In this document: positions 1 to 9,800 of the stretch, piece by piece
How the letters are laid out: every line of letters begins with the position of its first letter
Numbering within the stretch: position 1 is the stretch's first letter
DNA from: Carya illinoinensis
Taxonomy: Eukaryota; Streptophyta; Magnoliopsida; Fagales; Juglandaceae
Length of the DNA: 64,000 nucleotides
Direction: 5' to 3'
Assembly: GCF_018687715.1 (NCBI RefSeq)
Contig: NC_056758.1
Coordinates: 20,562,501 to 20,626,500, forward strand
The notes under the pieces: model-generated
What the model saw: the letters and a program-made list of their open reading frames with translations, nothing else
Database searches by the model: none
Told to the model about the DNA's origin: nothing
Translations under genes and position numbers: made by a program

Positions 1-474
1 ATCGGGATGTCTCCATACTGACTAGTGTTTGGAAAGGCATGTCATCTTCCTGTAGAGTTGGAGCATAGAGCTTATTAGGCTGTAAAAAAGTTTAATTTTG
101 ATTTGAAGGCAGCAGGTGAAAAGTGACTTCTTCAATTGAATGAGATGAAAGAGTTCAGGAATGATGCATATGAAAATGCAAAGATCTATAAAGAAAAGAC
201 GATGAAGTGGCATGACAAACAGATTCTTAGGCGAGAGTTTGCTCCAGGACAACAAGTTTTACTCTTCAATTCACGACTCAAACTCTTTCCAGGAAAGTTG
301 AAATCAAGATGGACGGGTCCTTATACAATTCATGAAGTTTACTCTTTTGGAGCAGTAGATTTGAAGGACAAGACTGAGAATATTTTCAGAGTTAATGGTC
401 AGAGATTGAAGCACTACTATGGAGAGCAAATGGAGAGGAATTATGCATTTATTCCTCTGGGAGATCCTAATTGA
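1..474 (+). pseudogene. Element F: Ty3/gypsy integrase C-terminal end, decayed
   Basis: Last ~157 codons of a gypsy polyprotein, entering from outside the window. The frame reads the usual plant integrase tail: [15 protein letters not shown], then the NDAYENAKIYKEK helix, FPGKLKSRWTGPY and the terminal FRVNGQRLK box. This part of integrase binds DNA; no chromodomain follows, which fits the Athila/Tat side of the family. Three in-frame stops lie in the first 130 bases (TGA 19-21, TAG 94-96, TGA 127-129); aligned to the related copies in this window they replace Arg, Trp and Arg codons, as expected from C-to-T or G-to-A decay. The remaining open stretch, 136-474, ends at a natural TGA. The protein cannot be complete. 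Confidence 0.9.
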
Positions 475-737
475 TGATGATTGAAAAGTCTGGCTGTAGA
501 CTTTAAAACAAGCGCTTATGGGAGGCAACCCATAGATCTATCTTTCATTCTTTCATTTATTTTATTATCTTTATTTATTTAAGTTTTAATAAATTAGTTT
601 TTGATGCAGGTTTATTTAGCATGAATAAAGAGCTGAAAAATTCTAATCCACGGAAGATTCACCATGAAACCAGGGAAGTTCCTTTATTTCTGCAATACTT
701 TTTACTTTTGCATTACAATGAGGACATTGTTTAGTTT

Positions 738-750
738 AAGTTTGGGGGTG
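738..750 (+). other. Polypurine tract of element F
   Basis: A run reading AGTTTGGGGGTG-like purines, 265 bases after the pol stop and just after a CAATGAGGACATTG box (716-730). The same box plus G-run follows pol in the other Athila-like elements here. In LTR elements such a tract primes plus-strand DNA. Whether an LTR starts straight after it, or only further on at a second tract, cannot be decided because the element is cut off near 2054. Confidence 0.6.
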
Positions 751-1394
751 TAAACTCCTATAATCATTTGATCCTCTTGTTTTCTAAGTCTTGGATTGTT
801 GATGGGATGTTTCATTCTCTTACCAAGCATGCATTGGAGTAAGATTGAATTCTCTATGACTCTGAAATTTGTGATTGAAGATGGTTTTGAGAAAAAATTT
901 CAAAAATTTCTTTTATGTCAAGTGAAGTTTTGTGGGTACTTTGGTTTAAATCTTTGACCTTGAACACAATTGAGCACATAGTCGTTTTTCTCTTATTCCA
1001 TTTTGCTTATGAAGAGAAGAAGTTGAATTAATTGAAAGAGGGAGGTTCGATTTTGCTTTGCTCTAGAATCCGTTGATGGGTCCTTGAGGCGAAATCCTAG
1101 TTGAGATCAAATATTAGAGAAATGATCTAGGCATTTCTTTGGCATAACCAAAAAGCTTTCCCAGCCGTCCTAAATGTCATGCCATCATTACATGGTGTGT
1201 TTCCATAGTCAACCCCCTTGAGCCTTCATAAGCCTTTATTTATTCTTTGAACTACATAAACCATGCCAGCTCTAAGCCTGAAAAACAATGAATCTACCTT
1301 TGATAATTTGAGAAAATACTTTGGTGGAGAGTTACATTTAAAAGAGAAAAATTGGTTTCATGATGAACCGTATTATATTTGCTTTGTTTGATCA

Positions 1395-1524
1395 AAGAAG
1401 AAGAAGAAAAAGAAGAAGAAAGGAAGTGACTGAAAAAAAAAAAAAGAAGAAGAAGAAGAAGAAGAAGAAGAAGAAGAAGAAGAAGAAGAAGAAGAAAAGA
1501 GAAAGAAAAAGAAAAAAAGAAGTC
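1395..1524. repeat. (GAA)n microsatellite
   Basis: About 130 bases of GAA/AAG repeats, nearly pure from 1445 to 1496. It produces poly-Lys and poly-Leu shadow frames that are not genes. Confidence 0.95.
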
Positions 1525-2038
1525 GCTAAGAGGAGTGTGAATTACCTCAGATTGTGTTAAGGGAATTGTTGGTATTAAATCAGTGATTACAACAATAATA
1601 ATGCCACAAGTATGAGCATATTGCCAAGAAAGAGCTATGATTTGAATCATGTGGGTTTCTCTTTTAATGTTCTTTTCACTAAGTATTTTCCCAGTTTGAT
1701 TTGATTTCCCATATCCAGTTCTTTCTTAACCCTCACCCTGTGGCCTATCATTACAACTTTATTAAAGACCTTTTGATCTCTGATTTTGATGTTGACTACA
1801 TTAGTGGAGAGGATTTCTGAAAATTGAACTTATGGGGTTAAGTTTTAAGAGAATTCTTTTGATTTTGGTTGTTCTACTTTTATCTGAGTTTGCAGGTGGT
1901 TTGAGGTTAAATTGACTATATCACACACACACTCAAGGTCTTAGCTTTAGGTTGAAGTAAACGCCTAACTCTTGCTTGACAAATTGCAAAATTTTTGATT
2001 GATTTTCCTGCCATCTTTGATGTTAAAAGAGTAAGATA

Positions 2039-2743
2039 CTAGAGGTGAAATCTAAATGTACATTTCTTGAAATTAGCATACAACTTTTCACATCTCAACA
2101 CATTAAACACATATCTCAAATGCTCAATATGCTCATTTAAGTCCTTGCTGCACACTAGGATATCATCAAAGTACACAACCACAAACTTGCCTATGAACGC
2201 ACATAGGACATGATTCATTAATCTCATGAAAGTACTGGGCGCATTTGTAAGTCCAAATGGCATAACCAACCATTCATAAAGCCTATACTTAGTCTTAAAA
2301 GCAATTTTCCATTCATCACCCTCTTTCATTCTAATTTGATGGTACCCACTTCTAAGATCAATTTTACTAAAAATACATGAGCCATGCAATTCATCGAGCA
2401 TATCATGTAATCTAGGAATGGGATGGCGATACTTTACCGTGATATTATTAACCGCCCTGTAATAAATGGACATCCGCCACGTCCCATCCTTCTTAGGCAC
2501 TAGAAGTACTGGTACTGCACATGGGCTCATGCTCTCCCTCACGTAACCCTTGCTCATCAAATCCTCAACTTGCCTCTGAAGCTCCTTTGTCTCATCTGGA
2601 TTACTTCTATAAGCTGGTCGGTTTGGAATAGCAGCCCCGGGCACGAAATCAATCTGGTGCTCAATGCCTCTAATGGGTGGCAACTCCTTAGGCATTTCCT
2701 CTGGGAATACATCCTCAAACTCCTGCAACAAAGAAACAGCCAA
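2039..2743 (-). pseudogene. Element E: reverse transcriptase, truncated
   Basis: Minus-strand frame with the N-terminal part and palm of a gypsy RT: the EEMPKELPPIRGIEHQID entry box, PVLLVPKKDGTWRM, HPIPRLHDMLDEL, KIDLRSGYHQIRM (catalytic Asp of motif A), LVMPFGLTNAPSTFMRLMN and VVYFDDILV (catalytic YxDD). It copies element RNA into DNA. A frameshift at about 2743 separates it from the upstream protease frame, which runs on for a while in the wrong frame. Homology ends abruptly at about 2055 after the NFKKCTF box, so thumb, RNase H and integrase are lost. One substitution is visible: the usual D of the MSIYYRAVNN box is Y. Confidence 0.9.
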
Positions 2744-3744
2744 CTAGGAAGAGGTTGGTTAGTTTCATCAAGATTAAGATAAGACTCTTTATAGACAAGA
2801 AAAATCATAGGGCGATCTGCTAAGAAAGCTCTCTTAACCTCACTCTCTCTTGCATAGAAACTCACTTTTGTCTTTCCTTTTCTCTCAGCGGACTCTTTTT
2901 CTTTTTCACTCTTTCTTTTTTGCTCAATCTCTTTTTCACTCTTTCTGTTTTTATCACTCTCATTTTCACTCTTTCTTTTTTGAGCAACCTCACTTTTCAG
3001 TTTCAGTTGGTCCTCATAGACCCGTCTTGGAGTTAAAGGAGCAAGCTTGGTTGGTTTGCCCTCCTTTACAAAGCTGTACATGTTTTTGAATCCATCATGT
3101 ATCACTCTCCTATCATACTGCCATGGTCTCCCCAACAATATATGGCCAACATGCATAGGCACAACATCACAAAGCACTTCATCTTGATACTTCCCAATGG
3201 AAAAAGTAACTAACACTTGTCTATCCACCCTAACCTCCCCACAATCATTCAACCACTGCAGCTTGTATGGTCGAGAGTGTTTCAAGGTAGGTAAATTCAA
3301 ATTTTCAACTAATGTAGTGCTACCAAAATTAGTACAACTCCCCCCATCAATTATCATACTACATACCTTGCCATTGATGTGGCATCTAGTATGGAAAATG
3401 TTCTCCCTTTGTTGCTCTGCTTCATCCATCTTAATTTGTGTGTTGAGAGCACGCTTGGCAACGAGGGACTCACCTGTTACGGGGTATTCTACTCCATCAT
3501 CATCACTAGCATCCTCCAACTCAGGTATCTCATCACGATCATCCTCACTTGCAGTCATCACCTCCCCATTGTCACGCATAATCATCACACGTTTGTTTGG
3601 ACATTGAGAAGCGATGTGCCTTGAACCCAAACACTTAAAGCATTTAATATCTCTATTTCTAGAAGGTTGGGATGCCAACTTGGGTTTGTTGCTAGTTCCT
3701 TCATCGTTTCCTTTAGGTGGTTCTGTCTTTGCCTTTGTTACAGC
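2744..3744 (-). pseudogene. Element E: zinc knuckle, protease and KE-rich linker
   Basis: Same frame as the gag open stretch, from which it is separated by one TGA. Near the start is a CCHC knuckle, CFKCLGSRHIASQC (CX2CX4HX4C), which packages RNA. Next comes an acidic stretch, then a retropepsin-like domain with IIDGGSCTN, where Asp is the catalytic residue, and the flap-end box HILLGRPWQ. Then follows a purine-rich linker with tandem RKSE-type units (about 3000-2860), before the frameshift into RT at about 2743. The annotated start is the base after the gag stop; in the parent element this was one polyprotein. Confidence 0.88.
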
Positions 3745-4659
3745 TCAATCATCTTTCTCCCACTTTGGTTTCCAAGGAGTGCTAGAAACTGAAGTGTATC
3801 TTGATGTCCCTTTCCTCTTTAATTGCCTCTCCACCTTCATAGCCATGTGCACCATGTCTTCTATTTCTACATAATGTTGCAACTCAACCACATTGGCTAT
3901 CTCCCTATTCAAACCACACAAAAATCTAGCCATAGTGGCCTCCCTATCCTCCTCTACATTCGCCCGTATCATAGCCACCTCCATCTCCTTATGGTAGTCC
4001 TCCACACTCCTAGACCCCTGTGTAAGATTTTGTAATTTCTTGTAGAGGTCCCTATAGTAGTGGCTAGGTACAAATCTCCGTCTCATGAGAGCTTTCAACT
4101 CTCCCCATGTCTCGACAGACCTCTCATAATTCCTCCTCCTATTGGTCACTAATTGATCCCACCAAATAATAGCATAATCAGTGAACTCAATTACTGACAA
4201 CTTTACTTTCTTCTCCTCTGAATAGCTATAACACTCAAAGATCAACTCTATCTTCTTCTCCCACTCTAAATAAGCTTCAGGGTCAGTTCTACCTTGGAAA
4301 GATGGTATTTTCATTTTGATGCTCTCAAGGTCCCTATCTACTCCATCACGACCCCGTGGGTTTCCCCTAAATCCTCTTTCATGCCTGACTCCTCTATGCC
4401 TACCCATCCCAACTTCAGAAATTAGATCTTCCTCATCCTCACCATCTCCTTCATCTTCATACTCATGTTCTCTTCTAGGTTCACGTCTCCTCCTATCTCT
4501 CTCACTATGTAAATTTTTAATTACTTCATCTTGTTGAACCATCCTATCTCTCACTTCCCCTAACATCATGTTCAATCGTTCAAACTGTTGTTGCATAGCC
4601 TGCAACATAAAGGAGTTATCTGCCATCCCCTTTGGTGATGAGTCACTTTTATGAGACAT
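3745..4659 (-). pseudogene. Element E: gag
   Basis: Starts at the ATG at 4659-4657 ([12 protein letters not shown]); an upstream extension is open but has no ATG. A coiled-coil-like N-terminus ([13 protein letters not shown]) is followed by Arg/Glu-rich sequence and then the plant retrotransposon gag fold: [63 protein letters not shown]. Gag forms the particle that holds element RNA. The frame ends at TGA 3747-3745, which reads as an Arg CGA turned to TGA because the same frame continues straight into the zinc knuckle. E2 carries only the first part of this gene. Confidence 0.88.
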
Positions 4660-5537
4660 CGTACGCGCTGCACACAAAAAAACTATTAGTGGAAAAGACC
4701 TCACACGCTCCCTTACGTGTTTACACTCGAATAATAGCACTCCACTCGTGTTTCACTCTTAATTGGCTTTTTCCCAATAATGATCTCACACTCTCTTGCC
4801 TTTTACCTCAAGAGTTTTCCCACTCAAGTTCTTTCAGAACTAATTGAACTATAAATCAAGACAATACAAACCTGTCTTATTCCAACTAGTAATTAGGTCC
4901 AAGAAACTCTTAACAAGAGAAAATACAGAAAGAATAAAATGACACAAGACTCAAGGAAATGCTACGAGGGAAAGAGTACTCACAAGACAATATACCAACT
5001 ATAAAGATATATGCAGCCCCTTTGATGATAAAAAATTCGGAATCCTAAACTTCTTTTTTTTTTTCGAATTTTCATTTTTTTTTTTTTGCTTTCTTTTCTT
5101 TTCCTTTCCTTTCTTTTCTTTTCTTTTCTATTCTTTTCTTTTCCTTTCTTTTCTTTTCTTTTCTCACCGATTCAATCACAAACAGCAATATTCAATTGTA
5201 ACAATCAAACAATTGAATTCAAACACATAAAAATTGACAAGGAAATAGAAGAGAATCAATGAAACGACACTCCAAGGAATTGACAAACTTAATGATGCAA
5301 GAAACTCCAGAAATTTCCAACCTCTATATGGTGTAAATGTTGGCAGCCCTCAAACAAGCAACTTAGCCAACCAATGTTGATAAACATGAAACCAAAATGA
5401 TAGAGTAATCTGCTAGTCCTAGGAAAAATGAATTTCTGCACTTTTTTTTTTTTTTTTTTTGCAACCCTAGAACAATGAAACCCTAGAATTAAAGATGCAA
5501 TAGATAAAAGATAGAATTACACCTGATTGGAAACCTT
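4660..5537 (-). mobile_element. Element E: untranslated leader
   Basis: Non-coding stretch between primer site and gag. It contains T-rich tracts and a CTTTT-type microsatellite (about 5040-5166), plus a T-run at 5442-5460. No gene seen. Confidence 0.75.
5040..5166. repeat. (CTTTT)n / T-rich microsatellite
   Basis: Repeated TTTTC and CTTTTCTTTT units with flanking pure T runs, inside the leader of element E. Confidence 0.9.
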
Positions 5538-5552
5538 GCTCTGATTACCAAA
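5538..5552 (-). other. Element E: primer-binding site, Met-tRNA type
   Basis: On the minus strand TTTGGTAATCAGAGC directly follows the LTR end. It matches the TGGTATCAGAGC site complementary to the 3' end of plant initiator Met-tRNA, with one extra A. It primes minus-strand synthesis. E2 has the equivalent site at 32408-32422, also altered. Confidence 0.85.
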
Positions 5553-6140
5553 TGATGTGAACCCCAATAGACTTGCTTTGAGACCCAACAACAATACTGG
5601 AAAAACAATCCCAAGAAAGCCAAACTCAGGTATATGGATGGAGAATCTAGACCCGATGAGAACTCGTTCAAAGAACCTAGATTATATCAAAATCTAGACC
5701 CATTGAAGAACCCGTCTCAAGAACCTACATTACAAAGGAAGAATGCCACAAAGGTTTTGATTTACCCTTTATAAGTTTAGAAGTTCAAGAAGAACAAGAG
5801 GAGATAACTCAACTCTCAATGACAATTCCATATAGTCTGTCCCTCAAATGAGGTTACAAGTGGTTTAAATAGACAATCCCCAAAAACTCTAAGTAAACAA
5901 TGTGTCGGGTACTATAGCGTGAACAGTGCCATACGCCGCGCTACAGTTACTTCTGAAACCTTAGTAAGACATAAAATTATAACTTTCGAAATAAACCCTT
6001 GGCCAAAAATACAAGGCCTTCCCAAAAATAACCCTAGTCCATTAGAAATAAGACATACGTGGACCAAGCATCCTCAAGCCCACTTCTTCTAAACTAATAA
6101 TAAACTACCGTTAAACAAATTGAAAGCCTTAACAACAATA
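5553..6140 (-). mobile_element. Element E: LTR
   Basis: Minus strand. The 3' boundary is fixed by the primer site. The outer edge lies just after the pol stop, near 6130-6150, and is approximate. It aligns throughout with the E2 LTR (about 31815-32407), including a GACTAGGGTT-type segment and the TTCACA end. No target duplication is visible because both sides are element sequence. Confidence 0.75.
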
Positions 6141-6150
6141 GACCCAATCT

Positions 6151-6366
6151 TTAAGTCATGTCTTCCATAGCTTGTATCAAGTGGATCAAAACTGGTTCTT
6201 TTTCCTTTAAGCCCATCTTGAGTGTTGGGCTCTTCCTAGCTTCATCCCAAGTGGATTGCATCAATCCTTGCATTGCTCCCTTGATCTTCTTGGCTCTTGA
6301 TCTTGTAATTGGCCCATCTGGAATTTTCAAGGGATCTTTAAGGATAGCTCCACCTTGGTTCCCATC
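6151..6366 (-). pseudogene. Chromovirus-like pol C-terminal tail, upstream of the E LTR
   Basis: Minus-strand frame reading GPITRSRAKKIKGAMQGL and then KSPTLKMGLKEKEPVLIHLI, stop at 6151. This is the polyprotein tail after integrase in the chromovirus-like family; E2 has the same box (IIRSRARKIKEAMQG) just upstream of its LTR. Homology begins at about 6366, where sequence of element C starts on the other strand. It belongs to a second element copy, because the gag behind the LTR is downstream, not upstream. Confidence 0.85.
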
Positions 6367-6367
6367 A

Positions 6368-6564
6368 ATATATGAGGAGCAATGTAATGCTTTAGGTATG
6401 TACAAGAAGCGTTTTACACATTTCTCTGATACCTATAATCCGGGGTGGCGTAATCACCCCAATTTTAGCTAGAAGTCTGAAAACCAGCCGCCTTAACAAC
6501 CCCCTAGATCATATCCTGCACCATATGATGCACCTTCATCTTCTAGAGTCCTTTAGAAGACACT
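6368..6564 (+). pseudogene. Element C: gag C-terminal remnant
   Basis: Reads EEQCNALGMYKK, then the YNPGWRNHPNFS box typical of this lineage, then a Pro/Ser-rich segment. TAG at 6469-6471 stands where H has Trp. A second stop lies at 6494-6496, and a one-base loss near 6550 throws the frame before the HAFIE-type helix. The zinc knuckle seen in A and H lay upstream and is lost. Confidence 0.85.
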
Positions 6565-8116
6565 TTGAATGCTTTTATTGAGGCACAAGGTAAGATTAAC
6601 CAAAAGTTTGAATCTTTGATTACGCAGGTTGTTGAAGAAAATAAGGAGATAAAGAGCCAAGTGTCCAAATTGATGAGCTCCTTGAGTATGAATGAGCGAG
6701 GTAAGTTTCCTTCTCAAGCTCAATCCGTACCCCATGGTCAACACATGGCACAAGAGAATTTGAAGAATGGGAATGCCATTGTGACACGAAGTGGTAAGTC
6801 ATTACACATCCCAATAACGAACAAATCAGAGGATGTGGAAGAGGATCAAAGCAATAGTGGTGCCGAGCTACCCAAAGAAGCCGAGGTAATAAAGAGCCCA
6901 GTTAAGGTACCATTTCCTCAAGTTTTAAAACTGAATAAGCGAACTTTGGATCCTAACAATGAAATCTCAGAGAATCTCAAGCAGGTAAAAATTAACCTCC
7001 CTCTTTTGCATGTTATTAAACAAGTTCGTACTTACGCAAACGTTCTTAAAGATTTGTGTACAGTCAAGAGGAAGCACCATGTTAAGAAGATAGCATTTCT
7101 GACAGAGCAAGTTAGTGCTCTAATTGAGCAGTGGATTCCTCCCAAGTACAAGGATCCTAGTTGCCCAACCATTGCATGCAGCATTGGAAATCATGAGTTT
7201 GGGCAAGCTTTGCTAGATTTAAGAGCTAGCGTGAATCTAATGCCATATTCTATTTATTTGCAGTTGGGGTTGGGAGAAATCAAACCAACCACTGTGGTAT
7301 TACAATTGGCTGATCGTTTAGTCAAAGTACCCCGGGGTGTGGTAGAGGATGTTCTAATTCAAATTGATAAATTTTATTATCCTGTTTATTTCCTAATCCT
7401 TAACGCTAGCTCTGTTATTGATACTACTAAAATTCTTGTGATTTTAGGTAGGCATTTCCTTGCCACTGCTAATGCTCTTATTAACTGCAGGAATGAGCTC
7501 ATGAAGCTTTCTTTTGGAAACATGACTCTCAAGGTGAATATCTTCCATATTGCAAAACAGCCAGAAGATGATGACAAGAGCCACCAGACATACATGACTG
7601 ACTCACTCATAGAAATGGGAGTTTCTATAGCTCATGATTTTGACCCCCTTGAGTATTTTCTTGTTAATTCTGAGTTTGATTCTATCAATAATCCATCTGA
7701 TGTAGTTGATATTTGTGCTATTTTTGATAAAACTCAGGATTATGGCACTCGGGCCTGGCAACCGATGTTTGAGGAGTTGCCTGAGAAACAGGAAAAACAA
7801 ATTCCTTCAAGTGTGGAAGCACCCAAAGTTGAACTGAAACCTCTGCCTAAGGGTTTAAAGCTTGCTTTCCTTGGTCCAGGTGATACTTTTCCTGTTATTA
7901 TCTCATCTAAATTGTTTGAGTCTCAAGGTGAGAAATTAATTCAGATCCTAAGTGAGCATAAGTCAGCCTTAGGTTGGAGCATTGCTGATATAAAAGGTGT
8001 TAGTCCCCTGGTCTATTCTCATAAAATTAATTTGGAGGAAGGAACTAGCACTCGTAGAGACCCCCAGCGTAGGCTTAATCCTACTATGAAAGAAGTGGTG
8101 AAGAATGAAGTATTGA
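6565..8116 (+). pseudogene. Element C: gag-protease-RT linker
   Basis: Open for about 517 codons. It begins with a Gln/Lys-rich coiled-coil-like helix (FIEAQGKINQKFES) and passes the VTRSGKSLHIP box. The retropepsin-like domain carries ALLDLRASVNLM around residue 218: Asp is present but the invariant Gly after Leu is Arg (AGA 7222-7224), so the protease is probably inactive. Then ILGRHFLATANALINCR (flap end), a linker, FLGPGDTFPVIIS and the RT entry box RRDPQRRLNPTMKEVV. A one-base loss at about 8117 shifts the frame. The true gag start is upstream and missing. Confidence 0.9.
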
Positions 8117-8843
8117 ACTATTAGATGCAGGAATCATATATCTTATTGTTGATAGTAAATGGGTAAGTCCTACACAGGTTGTTCCTAAGAAGTCAGGTGT
8201 TACTGTGGTGAAGAATGACCTGGGAGAGCTAGTCCCTACAAAACTTGTGACTGGGTGGCGAATGTGCATTGATTATAGAAAATTGAATGCTGCCACCCGG
8301 AAAGACCATTTTCCTCTCCCTTTTATTGATCAAATTCTTGAGCGTGTGGCTGGTCATCCTTTCTATTGTTTCTTGGATGGATATTCTGGTTATTATCAAA
8401 TTGAAATTGCATTAGAAGACTAGGATAAAACCACTTTCACTTGTCCTTTTGGTACTTATGCTTTTCGTAGAATGCCATTTGGATTGTGTAATGCACCTGC
8501 TACTTTTCAACGTTGCATGATGAACATTTTTAGTGACATAGTTGAAAATTGCATGGAAGTTTTTATGGATGACTTGACTATTTTTGGATCTACTTTTGAT
8601 GCATGCCTATTGAATTTAGAGAGGGTGTTGACTCGTTGTGAGGAGAAGGAATTGGTTTTGAATTGGAAAAAATACCACTTTATGGTACCTTCAGGTAATG
8701 TGTTAGGGCATATTATTTCTTCTAGGGGGATAGAGGTAGATCAATCTAAGATTAAATTAATCTCTAAGTTGCCTACACCTAGGACAGTAAAGGACGTGAG
8801 ATCCTTTCTTGGTCATGCGGGCTTTTATAGGAGGTTCATATAG
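8117..8843 (+). pseudogene. Element C: reverse transcriptase
   Basis: RT fingers and palm: DSKWVSPTQVVPKKSG, GWRMCIDYRKLNAATRKDHFPLP, FLDGYSGYYQIEIA, RMPFGLCNAPATFQRCMM, VFMDDLTIFGSTF (catalytic DD), CEEKELVLNWKKYHF and [16 protein letters not shown] at 8421-8423 breaks the palm where the relatives have Gln, and TAG at 8841-8843 ends the frame after the thumb. The frame differs from the upstream protease frame because of the loss near 8117. Confidence 0.9.
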
Positions 8844-9399
8844 AATTTTTCCACCATATCTAGACCACTATGTGACCTCTTAGCTAAAGATGCCCCATTT
8901 GAGTGACACAAGATTGTCAAGAGGCTTTTAAAATGCTAATTGGCAAGCTTACCTCAGCACCCATAATGCAGCCCTGATTGGACTTTACCTTTTGAGATTA
9001 TGTATGATGCAAGTGATTTTGCTGTAGGTGCTGTACTTGGACAGCGAAGGGAGGGAAAGCCTTTTGTCATTTACTACATTAGTAGAACTCTAAATAGTGC
9101 TCAGATGAATTACTTCACCACTGAAAAAGAGTTGCTAGCTATAGTGTTTGCTTTGGATAAATTTCATGCTTATGTGATTGTTTCTCCTATTATTATTTTT
9201 ACAGATCATGCAGCCCTTACGTACCTTCTTACAAAGAAGGATGCTAAGACACGATTAATACAATGGATTTTACTTTTGCAAGAATTTGACATCACCATCA
9301 AAGACAAGAAAGGAGTGGAGAACGTAGTGGCTGACCATCTCTCGAGGCTCACATTTGAGGACACCTCTGACCACCTGCCAATCAGGGATGATTTTCCCG
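8844..9399 (+). pseudogene. Element C: RNase H
   Basis: Region joining RT to RNase H, with a -1 shift near 8905 and a -2 shift near 8970 that together restore the frame. From about 9000 the RNase H reads [15 protein letters not shown] (first Asp), [15 protein letters not shown] (Glu), [14 protein letters not shown] (Asp) and the end box [20 protein letters not shown]. It degrades the RNA strand of the hybrid. The frame leaves the element at about 9397; the last residues before the TGA come from inverted element A sequence. Confidence 0.9.
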
Positions 9400-9800
9400 T
9401 TGGCTATGAATGAGAATGAGTACACATGTGAAAATGATGCACGTGTGATGCAAATTAAACAAAATTGACACATGAAAATATGCCGCAGAGTTCCAACAAG
9501 CATTTTAAATACTGAATTTGCACCACCACCCCCCAACTTAAATGAAACATTGCCCTCAATGTTTAAGAATCAAAATTGAATGGGGAGTAACTGAAAATGG
9601 TAGAATACACCTAATGAGTGACGTGGGTAGCTCACTAAACACCAAAGATGGTAATCTGAAATGATGAAATGAAACTATCCTGTAATCAAAAACAAAGAAA
9701 ACAACAACAAACAAAAAGGAAAAGAAAGAAAATAAGAAAAAACAAAAACAAAACAAAGCAAAACAAAATAAATAAAGAAACACATACCTTGGTGGTGTGG
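9400..9800 (-). mobile_element. Element A: post-pol region with purine tract
   Basis: Non-coding. It aligns with H 52115-52519. It includes the minus-strand AAGTTGGGGGGTGG tract (plus 9527-9540) next to the TTGAGGGCAATG box, and an AAAC-rich stretch (9680-9780). Confidence 0.8.

Larger units (their letters stand above)
475..2054 (+). mobile_element. Element F: non-coding 3' region
   Basis: No credible gene. It holds the purine tract at 738-750, AT-rich spacer, a long GAA microsatellite near 1395-1524 and a short CA run near 1922. It probably corresponds to the non-coding segment that sits between pol and the 3' LTR in D, G and H. The region stops where chromovirus RT homology on the other strand begins; no 3' LTR is recognisable. 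Confidence 0.55.
2039..6366 (-). mobile_element. Element E: chromovirus-like Ty3/gypsy remnant with an internal LTR
   Basis: Read on the minus strand the order is: pol tail (6366-6151), LTR (about 6140-5553), primer site (5552-5538), leader, gag (4659-3745), protease with KE-rich linker, RT cut off at about 2055. RNase H, integrase and a distal LTR are missing. A pol tail in front of an LTR that is itself followed by a primer site and gag means two copies share one LTR, as in tandem elements produced by LTR-LTR recombination. Lineage is inferred from the YFDD RT box and the IDGGSC protease box. Confidence 0.85.
6367..9399 (+). mobile_element. Element C: Athila-like Ty3/gypsy fragment
   Basis: Plus-strand internal fragment, from late gag to RNase H, closely related to A and H. 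Both ends are abrupt: at about 6367 against the E pol tail, and at about 9397-9400 against the inverted 3' region of element A. No LTR, primer site or integrase. It carries several stops and at least four frameshifts (about 6550, 8117, 8905, 8970). Confidence 0.9.

Noticed and set aside
1360..1560. Lys-rich open frame over the GAA repeat
   Set aside because: Pure translation of a microsatellite; no start context or homology.
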